In this document: positions 10,901 through 21,048 of the stretch, piece by piece | Layout of the letters: the number at the start of each line of letters is the position of its first letter | Position numbering within the stretch: position 1 is the stretch's first letter | DNA from: Multifurca ochricompacta | Lineage: Eukaryota > Basidiomycota > Agaricomycetes > Russulales > Russulaceae | Reading direction: 5' to 3' | Assembly: GCA_022496185.1 (NCBI GenBank) | Contig: WTXG01000204.1 | Location: 1 to 64,000, forward strand | DNA length: 64,000 bases | Notes under the pieces: generated by a model | Database searches by the model: none | What the model was told of the DNA's origin: nothing | What the model saw: the letters and a program-made list of their open reading frames with translations, nothing else | Made by a program: the position numbers and the translations under genes

Positions 10901-12263
10901 TTTTCCCAAAGACCCAATAGAGTCCCATAGCCTTGACACCTTCCACTATAATTGTATTATTGTACTTTATTTTGACTTCAGATGGAGAGAATTCCACTGA
11001 GCTGCCCTTGTCTGTGATGCAGCTTGTCGACAGTATTCTTTCACTGCCAGGCATATAAAAGACATTATTTAACTCTAACTCATAATTGTTTCGAGTTTTG
11101 AGTATGACTTTGCCTGTTCCTTCGACTTGGACTATGGATCCATCACCAATTGTCACCTGATGTCCCTTATGCAGGAAGTACTCAGAGAAATCATCTAAGT
11201 ATGGTGTAAAGTGAGTGGTGGCTCCGCTGTCCATCATCCAAGGGTTGCTGCCATCATCGACTTCTTGCTCAGTCAAAGTATAAAGTGAAATACGAGGTGT
11301 CTCATGCACCTCCTGTATTCTGCCACTACCATTAACTATGGTAGCTACTTGTGTGGAGTTTGTTTGTACACTGGGGCCTTGCCCCTTCCTCTTGTTGCCC
11401 TTTTTGCCTGCATCAGCATTGGCTCTGTCCTGTTTCCTTTGCCGACATTCATTTGCCTTGTGGCCCGGCTTCTGGCAATAGAAGCAGGTGACATCATTGG
11501 ACGATGATGCACCTGCAGGAGGTGGCGTGAAATGTACTTGTTTTTTATTTTTGTTTTTGTTGACATGGGCTGCCTTGTTAAGGGCAGCCCCAACACCACT
11601 TCCTGCGGGGCCAGCAAGTCAGCTTTCCTCATTTAGGAACCTTTGTACAAGGTCCTGAGGGGAAAGGCGGTCAGGAGGACCTGACGCCAGGATAGAGCCA
11701 GCAATGGCACTGTAGGATGGAGGTAGGGATTGGAGCAATATAAAGCTCATCTGGAGATCAGAGATCTCCATCCCATTTTCCTTGAGGGTACTCCTCACAT
11801 CCAACACACACTGCAACTGGGGTCTGAATTGCTTGTCCTCCTCCAAGCGGAAGGAGGACACAGAACACCACAAGTTGTAGGTGGCCATGCTACCCACTGA
11901 GCCATAGAGCGATTCCAAACGCTCATACTTGGCATTGACAGACGGATATGTTCTGTCAGAGGCAATTTGGGAGTATGTTTCTGGTGACGTTACCATCACC
12001 AGAACTCCCATGAGGACTTCCTCCACTCTGTTCCACTCCTGGTACATAGGCTCTGACCAGAGTGCAAAGCACTTGGCATACTCATCATCCTTTTCTCCAT
12101 CTTCTGGCTTGGGCAGATTCAGGAATTCAGGGGCATCATGAGTAATGTGCCTCTTCATTCCATTTATCCTCAGCAAGGCAGTGAAGGACACCGACCACTG
12201 CTGCCAATTGGAGCTGTCAAGTTTGTCGAACTTGAAAGTCGGAGGGAAGATGATGGAAGACAT
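7908..12263 (-). pseudogene. Cop-1 gag-pol polyprotein, one frame of about 1451 codons with two premature stops
   Basis: Starts MSSIIFPPTFKFDKLD at 12263. Order: copia-type gag; CCHC knuckle CFYCQKPGHKANEC (near 11450-11490); aspartic protease WMMDSGATTHF (residue about 343); integrase with an HHCC finger (HMGHMSKEAL...CYGCEMGK) and D, D, E at HSDLVGPL, HTDRGGEF and NGRAERF (about 536, 602, 634); reverse transcriptase with YVDD (about 1135); RNase H with TEAEYMSLSEA. Only two stops interrupt it: TGA after LNEES near 11616 and TGA after LKQAS near 8988. Cop-3 has CGA (Arg) at both sites, so each is a single C-to-T change at a CpG. Otherwise the frame is open, consistent with a very young copy. 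gag and pol are in one frame, as in copia. Confidence 0.93.
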
Positions 12264-13176
12264 TGAGATGATTTAAAAAAGGTTGATCCTGGTTCCAAGG
12301 AGCAGTTAGAACCAGTTGTCCAGGTCTCATTTAAGAGGGCCCATCCATTCTGTGGTGCTATGCTTCAGAACTTAAAAAAGTCCTGCCTCTGATGTGCGAC
12401 TTCTAAGTAGTATAGTAGGCTGTCTAGCGCCATCTACAACAAGTCCTAAGCCCACATCAGGGGGACATTGTGTAAATAGATGGGGAGTCATGTCATGGAG
12501 AAGCCAACTGCAAGTTCCACTAGAGACAAAGGGTATAGAGCCCTTCCTCTAGTGCTGGTGGTGGAGTCCATGATTAAGCCCTAGATGATTGGGGCCATGA
12601 CTATAGTAGACTATTGGGTTTCCTCTGGTTGGGGCGAACCCCCAATGAAAGCAGCAGGCACTTCTGCCCAGAGACAAAACCCTCTAGCTGCTGTGTAAAT
12701 ACTATAGTAGTTCAAGCCTACTTGTATCGAGCCCAAGCATCATGGGAGTGACTACCCATGCCTTGTTCTAGACCCTAAACTCTACCAGCAGGTCGCTAAA
12801 CCTGGCTTACGGATCGAGCCAAGCATTGACTGAACCTATAGCCCCAAGCCTTCTGGGCAAGTGGCCTACTAAGACTATGGATGGGACAAAAACCCAGCTA
12901 TAACTATGAATACTATTTACTTAGAGCACACATGAGGAACTCAAGGTGTTTCACCCACTTAGGGTCCCTCATCACCTCTTGCAAGAATCCCCTGAGGGAC
13001 TAGCCAGACAGATCAAGGTGGGCACATAAAGTGCACCACCTTGTGGACAGTTAAGGGCAAGTTAAGAAGAAATTGAAGCTCACTGTGACGGTGATTGGGA
13101 AGGAGGAGTCTTGAAGCAGTGAGCTTGAAGAAAGGTTGGACTGATCAAAAGAAAGAACAGATCAGTAAAGCATGCC
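12264..13176 (-). other. Cop-1 untranslated leader between primer site and gag
   Basis: About 910 nt without a coding frame. The same sequence occurs in Cop-3 (47561-48474) and, more diverged, in Cop-4 (54101-55022). Best kept are blocks around 12730-12850 (TCGAGCCCAAG, GGGAGTGACTACCCATGCC, GCTAAACCTGGCTTACGGAT). Conservation of a long non-coding leader suggests an RNA role such as packaging or dimerisation. This is an inference. Confidence 0.6.
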
Positions 13177-13190
13177 CAGGGCCCATAACC
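13177..13190 (-). promoter_or_regulatory. Cop-1 primer binding site, tRNA-iMet anticodon-arm type
   Basis: The minus strand directly inside the 5' LTR reads GGTTATGGGCCCTG. This is complementary to the anticodon stem-loop of initiator methionine tRNA (GGGCYCATAACC), as in Drosophila copia and Ty5, not to the tRNA 3' end. The same 14 nt follow the 5' LTRs of Cop-3 and Cop-4. Confidence 0.85.
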
Positions 13191-13695
13191 TGTAGAACAG
13201 GCATGTGCGCAGCATACTGACTGTGGTGGTTAGCATGTGAGGCTAGAAAGACAAGTTATACTTCAGAGGTGAAGAAAACTCTATTATACTATACTACACA
13301 CCTAGAAAGACAAGTTATCTACATGAGACGGTTAGTCAAAGGTAAGGTAGTAAGTAAGAGAGATGGGACTTACACTTCAGAGGTGAAGAAAACTCTGAAG
13401 TGTAGGAGATGAAACAGACACCCTTATATACTCTTCAAGGGATGGTCTGTGCACTGGGAATAAGTCCACAAGTGCCGGACAAAGTCCAAACAATAAACAT
13501 GAGGGAGAAAGGCCATTGGCCATTACAGAAATCACATGTTACATGGTGCATCAGTCAGCTACTGCGGAATGTGAGAAAGAAAGTAATAATGATAATGTAA
13601 AAAGTCTGAAACTCCGGTATCTAATCTAATCTACAAAGTAGCTAATCTAATCACCTGATGCCTGAAGCATCACCAAACATCTTCTGTGTTCAACA
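13191..13695 (-). repeat. Cop-1 5' LTR
   Basis: 505 bp, near-identical to the 3' LTR at 7165-7668. It differs by one extra A in CTACAAAGTAG and by an A for G in the CACCRAACATC motif. Confidence 0.95.
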
Positions 13696-13700
13696 AGTCA

Positions 13701-15075
13701 GACCCTATTCACAGAAGAACTCATTGAACAAAGACAAGAGGATAATCTTTCACAGCAGACACTTGGCTCTGCCATCTGGAAAGATTTTGAAACTGAGTTT
13801 GGATACTACATCTATCATGATGGAAGATACCAACCAGTAGAATACAATGACAAAAAGAGAGTCTGGTATTGTATCCAATACTTGGAAAGCCAACACTCTT
13901 GGGTCACCACTGGTCCCACCCCACTTGATTTTGGCCTTGGACCATGGAGAGAAAACCCCCCCATGATAATCACTGACTCTGAACCAGAAGAGTACATTGA
14001 AGAACCCAGTGAAGACACACCAGCATTAGCATTGACTACACCCCCAGTTGCACCTGCAGTTGTTACAATCAGAGCCCCTGCTTTAACAACTCCTCAGATA
14101 TCAGTGCAGTCCACCAACACCATCACCCCATTCTACCAAAGCATGTCAATGATTGCCACCCAACTCCCTGACCCTCCAGCAGTCCCAGCACCAAATATCC
14201 CCCCCCATCTGGATGCCTTTCAGGAGTCCTCCCACAGACATTTACTGGAGATTGTTCTCAAAGCAAGAAGTTCATGTTGGAGTTCACAACCTTCAAGAAC
14301 TTCAACCATGATGTTCCCCAAATCATTAACTCTTTCCAACATGCTAACCTTTTCCTCTCCCTTATCTGAGGAGATGCTGTGGATGATTGGACCATGGAGC
14401 AACTTGAGTGGTTGAATGAACAAGTGGAGAGTGGACAATGTACCACTAGTGAGGGTCTCTGGGAGACCATTGCCCAGAGGTTCAAGGACATGTTCACAGA
14501 TGGGCAAGCAAAGCAGAAAGCTGCCCAAGAGTTAAAGTCTCTCAAGATGGAAAAGGGAGACCTGGATGCCTATGTAGTGAAATTCAGAAGCCTGGCAAAT
14601 AGGGCTGGGTATGACACAGACAAGGAGGCAACCCTGGACCTCTTCTCTAAAGGGTTACCCAATCCCTTGGTTAAGAACATAATCCAATTCCACCACCCAC
14701 AAGATTGGGATGGTTGGGTAGATGCTGCATGAAGGCAGCAACAAGACTATCTGGACTTCCAAACCAGATTTGGGCTTGATACAAAGAAAGGGAAAACACA
14801 AGATCAGTGGAAGGCAGTGTTTGGAGTCAAACCTGCACAATCTTCACAAAGAGACCCAAAAGCCATGAACACCTCAGCAGACAGGACCGAAGCCCAAGCC
14901 ACACTCACTGAAGATGAATGGCAAACATTAATGAAAGAAGGGAGGTGATTTTGGTGTAAAGCCCAAGGGCATATGTCACATGACTGCCCAAAGAAAGGAG
15001 TGTGTGCAGCTGAAGCTACAGTCACACCTGCCCATAACAACCCCCCAACCATTGAAAAAAAGATGCTGACCAAGG
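13701..15075 (+). pseudogene. Gyp-2 gag, broken, truncated at a deletion junction
   Basis: Continues the frame that begins at 7120-7164 before Cop-1. Translated segments match Gyp-4 gag: the N-terminal domain (FGYYIYHDGRYQPVEYNDKK near 13800-13860), the capsid-like region (DDWTMEQLEWLNEQVESG near 14380-14440; MEKGDLDAYVVKFRSLANRA near 14550-14610) and a decayed knuckle (GHMSHDCPKKG near 14970). Frameshifts and TGA stops split it. It ends abruptly at 15075 where a copia LTR without matching TSD begins. All of pol is missing. Confidence 0.82.
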
Positions 15076-15576
15076 TGTGAAACAGGCATGAGGCACAGCA
15101 TACTGACTGTAGTTAGCTAGTTAGGCTATAAGACAAGTTAGACTTCAGAGGTGAAGAAAACTCTATTACTATACTACTGACCTATAAGACAAGTTAGCTA
15201 CAGAGAGCGGTTAGTCAAAGGTATAAGTAGAGAGTAATGTAGACAGGACTTACACTTCAGAGGTGAAGAAAACTCTGAAGTGTAGAGGACAAAACAGACA
15301 CCCTTATATACCCCAAGGGATGGTCTGTGCACACTGGGAATAAGTCCACAGGTGCCAGATAAAGTCCAAACAATAAACATGAGGGAGTTAAGCTATTGGC
15401 TTACTACAGAAATCACATGTTACATGGTGCATCAGTCAGCTACTGCGGAATGTGAGAAAGAAAGTAATAATGATAATGTAAAAAGTCTGAAACTCCGGTA
15501 TCTAATCTAATCTACAAAGTAGCTAATCTAATCACCTGATGCCTGAAGCATCACCGAACATCTTCTGTGTTCAACA
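15076..15576 (-). mobile_element. Copia LTR (Lc) without TSD, at a deletion junction
   Basis: The 501-bp LTR runs TGTGAAACAGG...GTGTTCAACA. Left flank is CAAGG and right flank GGAGG, so there is no target duplication. The left neighbour is Gyp-2 gag (plus) and the right neighbour is the far end of Gyp-3 (minus). The LTR probably formed by recombination between two copia LTRs, removing the DNA between them. The module is intact: exon 2 is CTAACTTGTCTTATAG in both copies. Confidence 0.85.
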
Positions 15577-15665
15577 GGAGGAGTGGAGTTGGTGGAGGTT
15601 GGCTCTGGTGTGGGAGGAATAGTGGGGGCACCAGCAGGTCATAGGAGGGCTCCATGAGTGGCCAC

Positions 15666-15877
15666 TGTTGACACAGGACATGTCTGGAGATGCTTCAGGC
15701 ATCTAAGGTTTGCTTCAGCTGTAGATTAGATTAGATTAAGATTCCGGAGTTTTGGACTGTTTATGTTATCTTTATTACCTTCTTTCTCACCTTACTCAGC
15801 TGATTAGTGATGGACTTAGTAATGTGTAGTATAGCATGTGATTCTCCTTTGGCCAATGGCCTTAGTCCCTCATTGTT
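15666..15877 (+). repeat. Cop-2 truncated 5' LTR
   Basis: The first 212 bp of an Lc LTR (TGTTGACACAGGACATG...), matching 18782-18993 up to CCTCATTGTT. It ends before the TATA box, so it has no promoter. Confidence 0.88.
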
Positions 15878-18504
15878 ACATTTGATGAGAGATCCTTCCC
15901 ATCCTGCTCTGTGAAGGACAATGGAGCAGATAAACCAATAGAGCAGCCTAATCAAGGTGGCTCATTTATTTTACCTGGTGGCCATGTCCAACCACCACCA
16001 GCAACAGCTACACATATTCCTGAGGCTCCTCAAGATGAGGAAGACCTAGAAGAGGAACAGGAGGACATTGTACCTCCTCAATTACCACCTCAGCCTACCA
16101 CACCCACATGTACAGTAGACACCACACAACCTCAGACTATATATCAGACTCCTCCATCACAAGTAATGGAACCATCCTCCCTTCCTAAAAGAACCTGTGC
16201 AATCAGAAAATCTGAAAGAATTGCAGGCAGACTTCCTCAACCAAATTTTCAGAGGACAAGTCCATGCTCTGAATGATGAGACAGGGCAATCCAAGATGAT
16301 TTAGACTTGGATACTGCATGCCCAAATAGGAATCATCATCTGAATCCTTGCTTCTACAACGAGGATAATGCAGAGTTTGTGCAGGGTTCTTCCAGACTTG
16401 GACAGATGGATCTACTCAATGCTGCAGGATCACCTTACAGGGATCCTCTTACTTTTAAAGAAGCAATGGAGTCTGATAATGCCAGTGATTGGCTTGAGGC
16501 ATGTCAATATGAAATTGATGCCTTAGAAAAACTTAAAGTGTGGTGCCTTGAAGACCTTCCAGAAGGTAGAAAGGCTGTAAAGTCCAAGTGGGTCTTTAAA
16601 TTGAAAGCAGATGGACACTTTCATGCTAGGCTTGTAGCAAAAGGGTTCACCCAAGTAGAGGGGGTGGACTTTGATGAAACTTTCTCCCCAGTTGCCAGAT
16701 TTGAGTCTTTAAGACTGTTATTAGCATTGGCCACACTTGAGGATTGGGAAATCCATCAGATGGATGTCAAATCAGCATTCCTACATGGTGACCTGGACAA
16801 GGAGATCTATATGGAGCAACCAGTTGGTTTCATTGTTGCTGGACAAGAGTCCAAAGTTTGTAGGCTACAGAAGGCTCTGTATGGCCTCAAACAAGCCTCC
16901 TGGGCATGGAACTTGCAATTTCATGCAGTTCTCAATGAACTGAGCTTTACCTGGATGTACTCTGATGCAGGAGTATATGTGTATCATCACCAAGAGGGGG
17001 ATGGTTCACTTTTTGTCATTTTATATGTTGATGACATCACTATACTGTCAAACAATTATGCTGCTGGTTATACTGACTGTGGTTAGTAGCTAGAAAAGAC
17101 TAGAAAAGACAAGTAACTTCAGAGATAGAAGGAACTCTATATTACTACACTACTGACCTAGAAAAGACAAGTACTATAGGAAGTGTTAGTCTAAAGGAAG
17201 TAGAGAGTAAAGTAGATGGGACTTACACTTCAGAGATAGAAGGAACTCTGAAGTGTAAGAGACGAAACAGACACCCTTATATACCCATAGGGCTCAGGGG
17301 AAATGGTCTGTGCGCACTGGGAATAAGTCCACAAGTGCCGGACAATAAACAGAGAGGGATAAAGGCTATTGGCCAAAGAGATATCACATGCTTACTGCGC
17401 ATTACTAAGTCCATCACTAATCAGCTGAGTAAGAAGAAAAGGAAGTGTAATAAAGATAACATAAAAAGTCCGATACTCCGAAATCTAATCTAATCTAATC
17501 TACAGCTGAAGCGAACCTTAGATGCCTGAAGCATCTCCAGACACGTCCTGTGTCAACATATACTTGGGTCCTCCACTAAGAAGATTCAATGGCTGAAGGA
17601 TTCTCTATCTAGTTGATATGAGATGACTGATCTTGGCCAAATCCAGTCCTACCTTGGAGTTAACATCACCAGGGATCATCCTAACAAGACACTGAATATT
17701 GACCAGACAGCCTATGTGTCCTCAATAGTTGAGAGGTTTGGAATGGGGGATTCCAACCTGGTATATACTCCTCTACCCTCTGGCATGGATGTTCATTTGG
17801 TCAAGTTTGAAGACCAGGCATCTACCTCTGACATTAAGAGGTATCAGCAGTTAATGGGGTCTCTGCTTTGGGTGCAGATTGGAAGCAGACCTGATATTAG
17901 TTTTGCTGTTGCATGCCTTAGCCAATTCGCTTCCAACCCTTCCCAGCAGCACATGTGACTAGCAAAGTATGTCTTAGCTTATTTAAATGCTACAAAAGAC
18001 TACAAGTTGTGCTATTCTGGAGGGAATGGTGAAGTTGGCCTTCATGGCTATGTGGATTCCTCATGGGGAGATCAAGAGGACTGCCACTCCACCTCAGGCT
18101 ATGTCTTTTTCCTAGCTAATGGAGCCATTAGTTGGTGCTCCAGGAAACAAAAGACAGTAGCACAGTCCACCACAGAAGCCAAGTATATGAGCCTAGCTGA
18201 GGCTGCTAATCAGGCTGCATGGTACAGGACATTTATGCAGGAACTGGGCTATGAAGTTAGTTCACCCATACAACTGCATTGTGACAACAAGGGTGCAGTA
18301 GATCTTGCATTAAACCCTGTCACAGGAAGGCAATCAAAGCACATACCAATAAAGTACCATGCCATTAGGGAGTACATAGAATCACACCAGATTGACTTGG
18401 TGTGAACTCCCACTGGTGAGATGCTGGCAGATGGCCTCACAAAGTCTCTGCCTAGATCATCTTTTAATCTCATGGTAACTAGATTTGGACTAGTGCTGGA
18501 ATGA
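15878..18504 (+). pseudogene. Cop-2 pol remnant: integrase tail, reverse transcriptase, RNase H
   Basis: Starts within the pol linker (THEGSF-like region, then a Pro/Glu-rich stretch with QPQTIYQTPPSQ at 16120-16160). RT begins about 16400 (YRDPLTFKEAMESDNASDW; KAVKSKWVFKLKADGHF) and reaches LYVDDITIL at 17020-17045, where an LTR splits it. It resumes GSSTKKIQWLKDS at 17564. RNase H follows (YVDSSWGDQEDC; AQSTTEAKYMSLAEA; HCDNKGAVDLALNP) and pol ends LVLE at 18504. In-frame TGA stops lie at about 16275, 17620, 17957 and 18404. It is non-functional. Confidence 0.9.
17046..17558 (-). mobile_element. Solo copia LTR (Lc) inside Cop-2 RT, TSD TATAC
   Basis: The 513-bp LTR runs TGTCAAACAATTATG...TGTGTCAACA, flanked by TATAC at 17041-17045 and 17559-17563. 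Removal restores the RT frame DDITILGSS exactly. Exon 2 in its module is TACTTGTCTTTTCTAG, twice. Confidence 0.95.
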
Positions 18505-18781
18505 AGAAAGCTGGAATCTGGAGACTTGAGATATTCTCACTCTCCCACCATGCAACATGAGCATGATCTCAACTTTGAGAGTGACGCAAGAAGTGTGCTA
18601 GAGAAGTAGGCATTCAAATATGTCAGGCTTTCAGCCTGCATAAGCAAATCTACAACTTGTATGCAAAACTCACAACCCTGCACCTCTCATTGACTCATTC
18701 TCAACCTTGTTGGCTGGTGATATGCTTGTTCAATTCCCACTTCATTTCCCATCCATGATCGATGCCTTCAGCATGGAGGGA
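18505..18781 (+). other. Cop-2 3' untranslated region and polypurine tract
   Basis: 277 bp between the pol stop and the 3' LTR with no frame. The last bases, GCATGGAGGGA, are a purine-rich primer for plus-strand synthesis, also present before the 3' LTRs of Cop-1 and Cop-3. Confidence 0.7.
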
Positions 18782-19289
18782 TGTTGACACAGGACATGTC
18801 TGGAGATGCTTCAGGCATCTAAGGTTTGCTTCAGCTGTAGATTAGATTAGATTAAGATTCTGGAGTTTCGAACTTTTTATGTTATCTTTATTACCTTCTT
18901 TCTCACCTTACTCAGCTGATTAGTGATGGACTTAGTAATGCATAGTATAGCATGTGATTCTCCTTTGGCCAATGGCCTTAGTCCCTCATTGTTTATTGTC
19001 TGGCACTTGTGGACTTATTCCCAGTGCACACAGACCATCCCTTGGGGTATATAAGGGTGTCTGTTTTGTCTCTTCCACTTCAGAGTTTCTTCAAACCTCT
19101 GAAGTGTAAGTTCTTTTTCTACTATACTCTTTACTTACCTTTGACTAATGTTCTCCTGTAGATAACTTGTCCTTTAGGTCAGTAGTATAGTTGTATCAGA
19201 GTTTCTTCAAACCTCTGAAGTATAACTTGTCCTTTAGCCTAACTGCTACTAACCACAGTCAGTAGTGCCAGCAGCATGATTGTTCAACA
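18782..19289 (+). repeat. Cop-2 3' LTR, reference copy of the Lc LTR
   Basis: 508 bp, TGTTGACACAGG...TTGTTCAACA. It is the clearest example of the twin module, annotated separately at 19048-19237. Confidence 0.95.
19048..19237 (+). promoter_or_regulatory. Lc LTR promoter, two-intron leader and spliced-copy module
   Basis: TATATAA at 19048-19054. The predicted start AGAG at 19082 is 34 nt downstream. Exon 1 is 19082-19105, a hairpin-capable block ending CCTCTGAAGT. Intron 1 is 19106-19161 (GTAAGT...CTGTAG, 56 nt, branch-like GACTAAT). Exon 2 is 19162-19177, ATAACTTGTCCTTTAG. Intron 2 would be 19178-19237 (GTCAGT...TTTAG, 60 nt). Inside it, 19198-19237 is a 40-nt copy of exon 1 joined directly to exon 2, identical to the spliced product. 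U5 follows with CCTAAC. Splice signals are read from sequence only; no transcript data are available. Confidence 0.8.
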
Positions 19290-19392
19290 GCCACATCATT
19301 GGCAGCTGCTATGGTCCAGTCTAAAAACATGATGTCAATGATAGGGACAGGTGGGGTGTCAGTCTGAGAGGTGTTGGTCTGCAAGGTCAAAG

Positions 19393-19968
19393 TGTTACAA
19401 TCTCTGCCAAGCAACCCCGTTTTCTTCACTCTCCCCAATGCGGACCCTTCCTTACTGCCTACTTTACACTTCCTGATCATGTCCCCATCCTGGGACCCAT
19501 CACGTGCTTTGCTCCCATCCCCGTGACTCACTTTGTATTTGTTGACATGACATCTGTTTACATTTCACTGCTTATCTCCTTATCTTATGACCAGACACTT
19601 ACTTAGTTCCCTATCAGAAGCCAGGCTTTATGCCATCCACTTTTGTATATTCGGGCCCACTTGACTCTGTTATCCTTATCTATAGACGCTCACTCGATTA
19701 CGTATATAAGCCCGCAGTAGCTACATTGTAGACTCCAGACTTGACTTATTGAATACATCAGTGCCTGTCTTCTGGACCTCCCCTTTGAATGCCTTGACTT
19801 GATTGTCTCAGCACTTCTGGTGCTCTCTGCTTAACATCGTCTTAGAGTACAGCCTCTTTGACTTTGACTCCTCCTGTATAACTCCAAGGGGCCTTATTGG
19901 TCTCTTACCTGATCCTGAACGAACACTATCACACAAGTCATGTGGAACATCCTGCACTGGACATAACA
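19393..19968 (+). mobile_element. Solo Lg gypsy LTR in Gyp-3, TSD CAAAG
   Basis: The 576-bp LTR runs TGTTACAATCTC...GGACATAACA, flanked by CAAAG at 19388-19392 and 19969-19973. R region carries AGACTTGACTT. Confidence 0.93.
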
Positions 19969-20118
19969 CAAAGTGGTGCAGGATGTTGTCATTCTGGGAG
20001 TAGGCTTGGTGGATTTGCATGGGGTGGAGAGTTGAATGTTGTTCTTGATATGTGCCAGGGTGGAAACAATAAGGTGAGGATGTTGAAAGAGAAAGAAAAT
20101 GCAAAAATCACCCCCCCC

Positions 20119-21043
20119 TTAAGGGTGGTGACAACCCTGGTGCCTAGATAGAGAAGAATGGTACTGTGTGAGAAGGTCAGGGGCATGGCAGTCTTCCTTA
20201 GCAACCCAAGAGTTTTCACTGGTTGGATAACCAACCCAGCTGACCAAATATTGAAGCTTCTTATGATGTCCAAAGAACTGGTGAGCTAAGATAGTGGCAA
20301 CTTCATATTGTTCTTCTTCATTGATAAGGTCAGGTGGGGGTTGTACATAATTGGGGCCATGTGCTGCAGTCTCATGATAGGGAGATAGGAGGTTAGCATG
20401 GAAAATGTTATGGATGTGCATGTGGGGGGGCAAAGCCAGTTGAAAAGCAAGAGGAGAGATCTGTGCATTGATGGTGAAAGGGCCATAGCATCATGGGGCA
20501 AGCTTACTTGAGGGAAAGTATGTTGTGAGGTGTTTCCCTTTGAGCCACACTTGTGCACCAATGATGAAGTTGGGATTGGTTGACAGAAGCATGGAAAATG
20601 TTTGGAATGCATGTTCTGCATGAGAACACATGGCCTGAAGGTTTTGTAAATGTTTGTTGACCTGGGGCATGTTCATATCATGAGTCTGTGCACTCCAGTT
20701 GAGAGCAATGCCATGAAGGAGTTCATGTGGTGAAAGTTTGGTGTGGTCATGCAGCCAAGTATTGTGAACATACTTGGCCAGTGGGAGATAATCTGGCCAT
20801 CAGTGTTGATTGTCACCAAGCCAAAGGTGCAGGTATTGTTCTAACCAGAGGTTCATATGCTCACTCAATCCATCAGTTTGAGGGTGGAAGGCAGTGGATA
20901 AGTTCTGTTGGATTTGTAGGACCTCAGCAAGTGTGCAGGTGAAATGGGATGTGAAACATGGGTTGTGATCTGAAATAATGCATTTTGGAATGCCAAAGAA
21001 TGGAAATAGATGTCAGTAATACAGTGTTGCAACCCCTTCACCA
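20119..21043 (-). pseudogene. Gyp-3 integrase C-terminal part and chromodomain
   Basis: Minus-strand fragments carry the second Asp of the integrase core (CIISDHNPCFTSHF near 20960) and the catalytic Glu region (LSTAFHPQTDGLSEHMNLWL near 20850-20900). A C-terminal domain (FQLALPPHMHIHNIFHANLL) follows, then a chromodomain (QYEVATILAHQFFG; KLQYLVSWVGYPTSENSW at 20210-20290). It ends CHHP at 20119. It differs from the other gypsies here by many residues, which marks a separate lineage. Stops and frameshifts are present. Confidence 0.82.
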
Positions 21044-21048
21044 GTAAT

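Larger units (their letters stand above)
7165..13695 (-). mobile_element. Cop-1: complete, recent copia element, TSD AGTCA
   Basis: A 6.5-kb Ty1/copia element on the minus strand with both LTRs (13191-13695 is 5', 7165-7668 is 3'), flanked by AGTCA at 7160-7164 and 13696-13700. It inserted in the leader and gag start of Gyp-2, which rejoins across it. The LTRs differ by one indel and one CpG transition as far as I could compare by eye, so the insertion is recent. It carries a primer binding site for a half-tRNA, a leader of about 0.9 kb, one gag-pol frame with two stops, and a purine tract (rc GCATGGAGGGA) before the 3' LTR. Confidence 0.95.
15666..19289 (+). mobile_element. Cop-2: copia element with large internal deletion, TSD GCCAC
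   Basis: Flanked by GCCAC at 15661-15665 and 19290-19294. The 5' LTR stops inside U3 at about 15877, where sequence jumps into the integrase-RT linker of pol. The promoter, primer site, gag, protease and most of integrase are deleted. The 3' LTR (18782-19289) is complete. A further solo Lc LTR sits in the RT at 17046-17558. The element inserted in Gyp-3. Confidence 0.92.
15577..19992 (-). pseudogene. Gyp-3 post-pol ORF fragment
   Basis: After the chromodomain ORF stops, an open frame begins MTTSCTTLTLQTNTSQTD at 19992. With the solo Lg LTR and Cop-2 removed it reads on through PPVPIIDIMFLDWTIAAAND and VATHGALL to a TGA near 15640, then PAGAPTIPPTPEPTSTNSTP to 15577. It occupies the same place as ORF3 of the main gypsy family and has a similar Thr/Pro/Ala-rich start, but I see no residue-level match. 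Function unknown. Confidence 0.45.
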
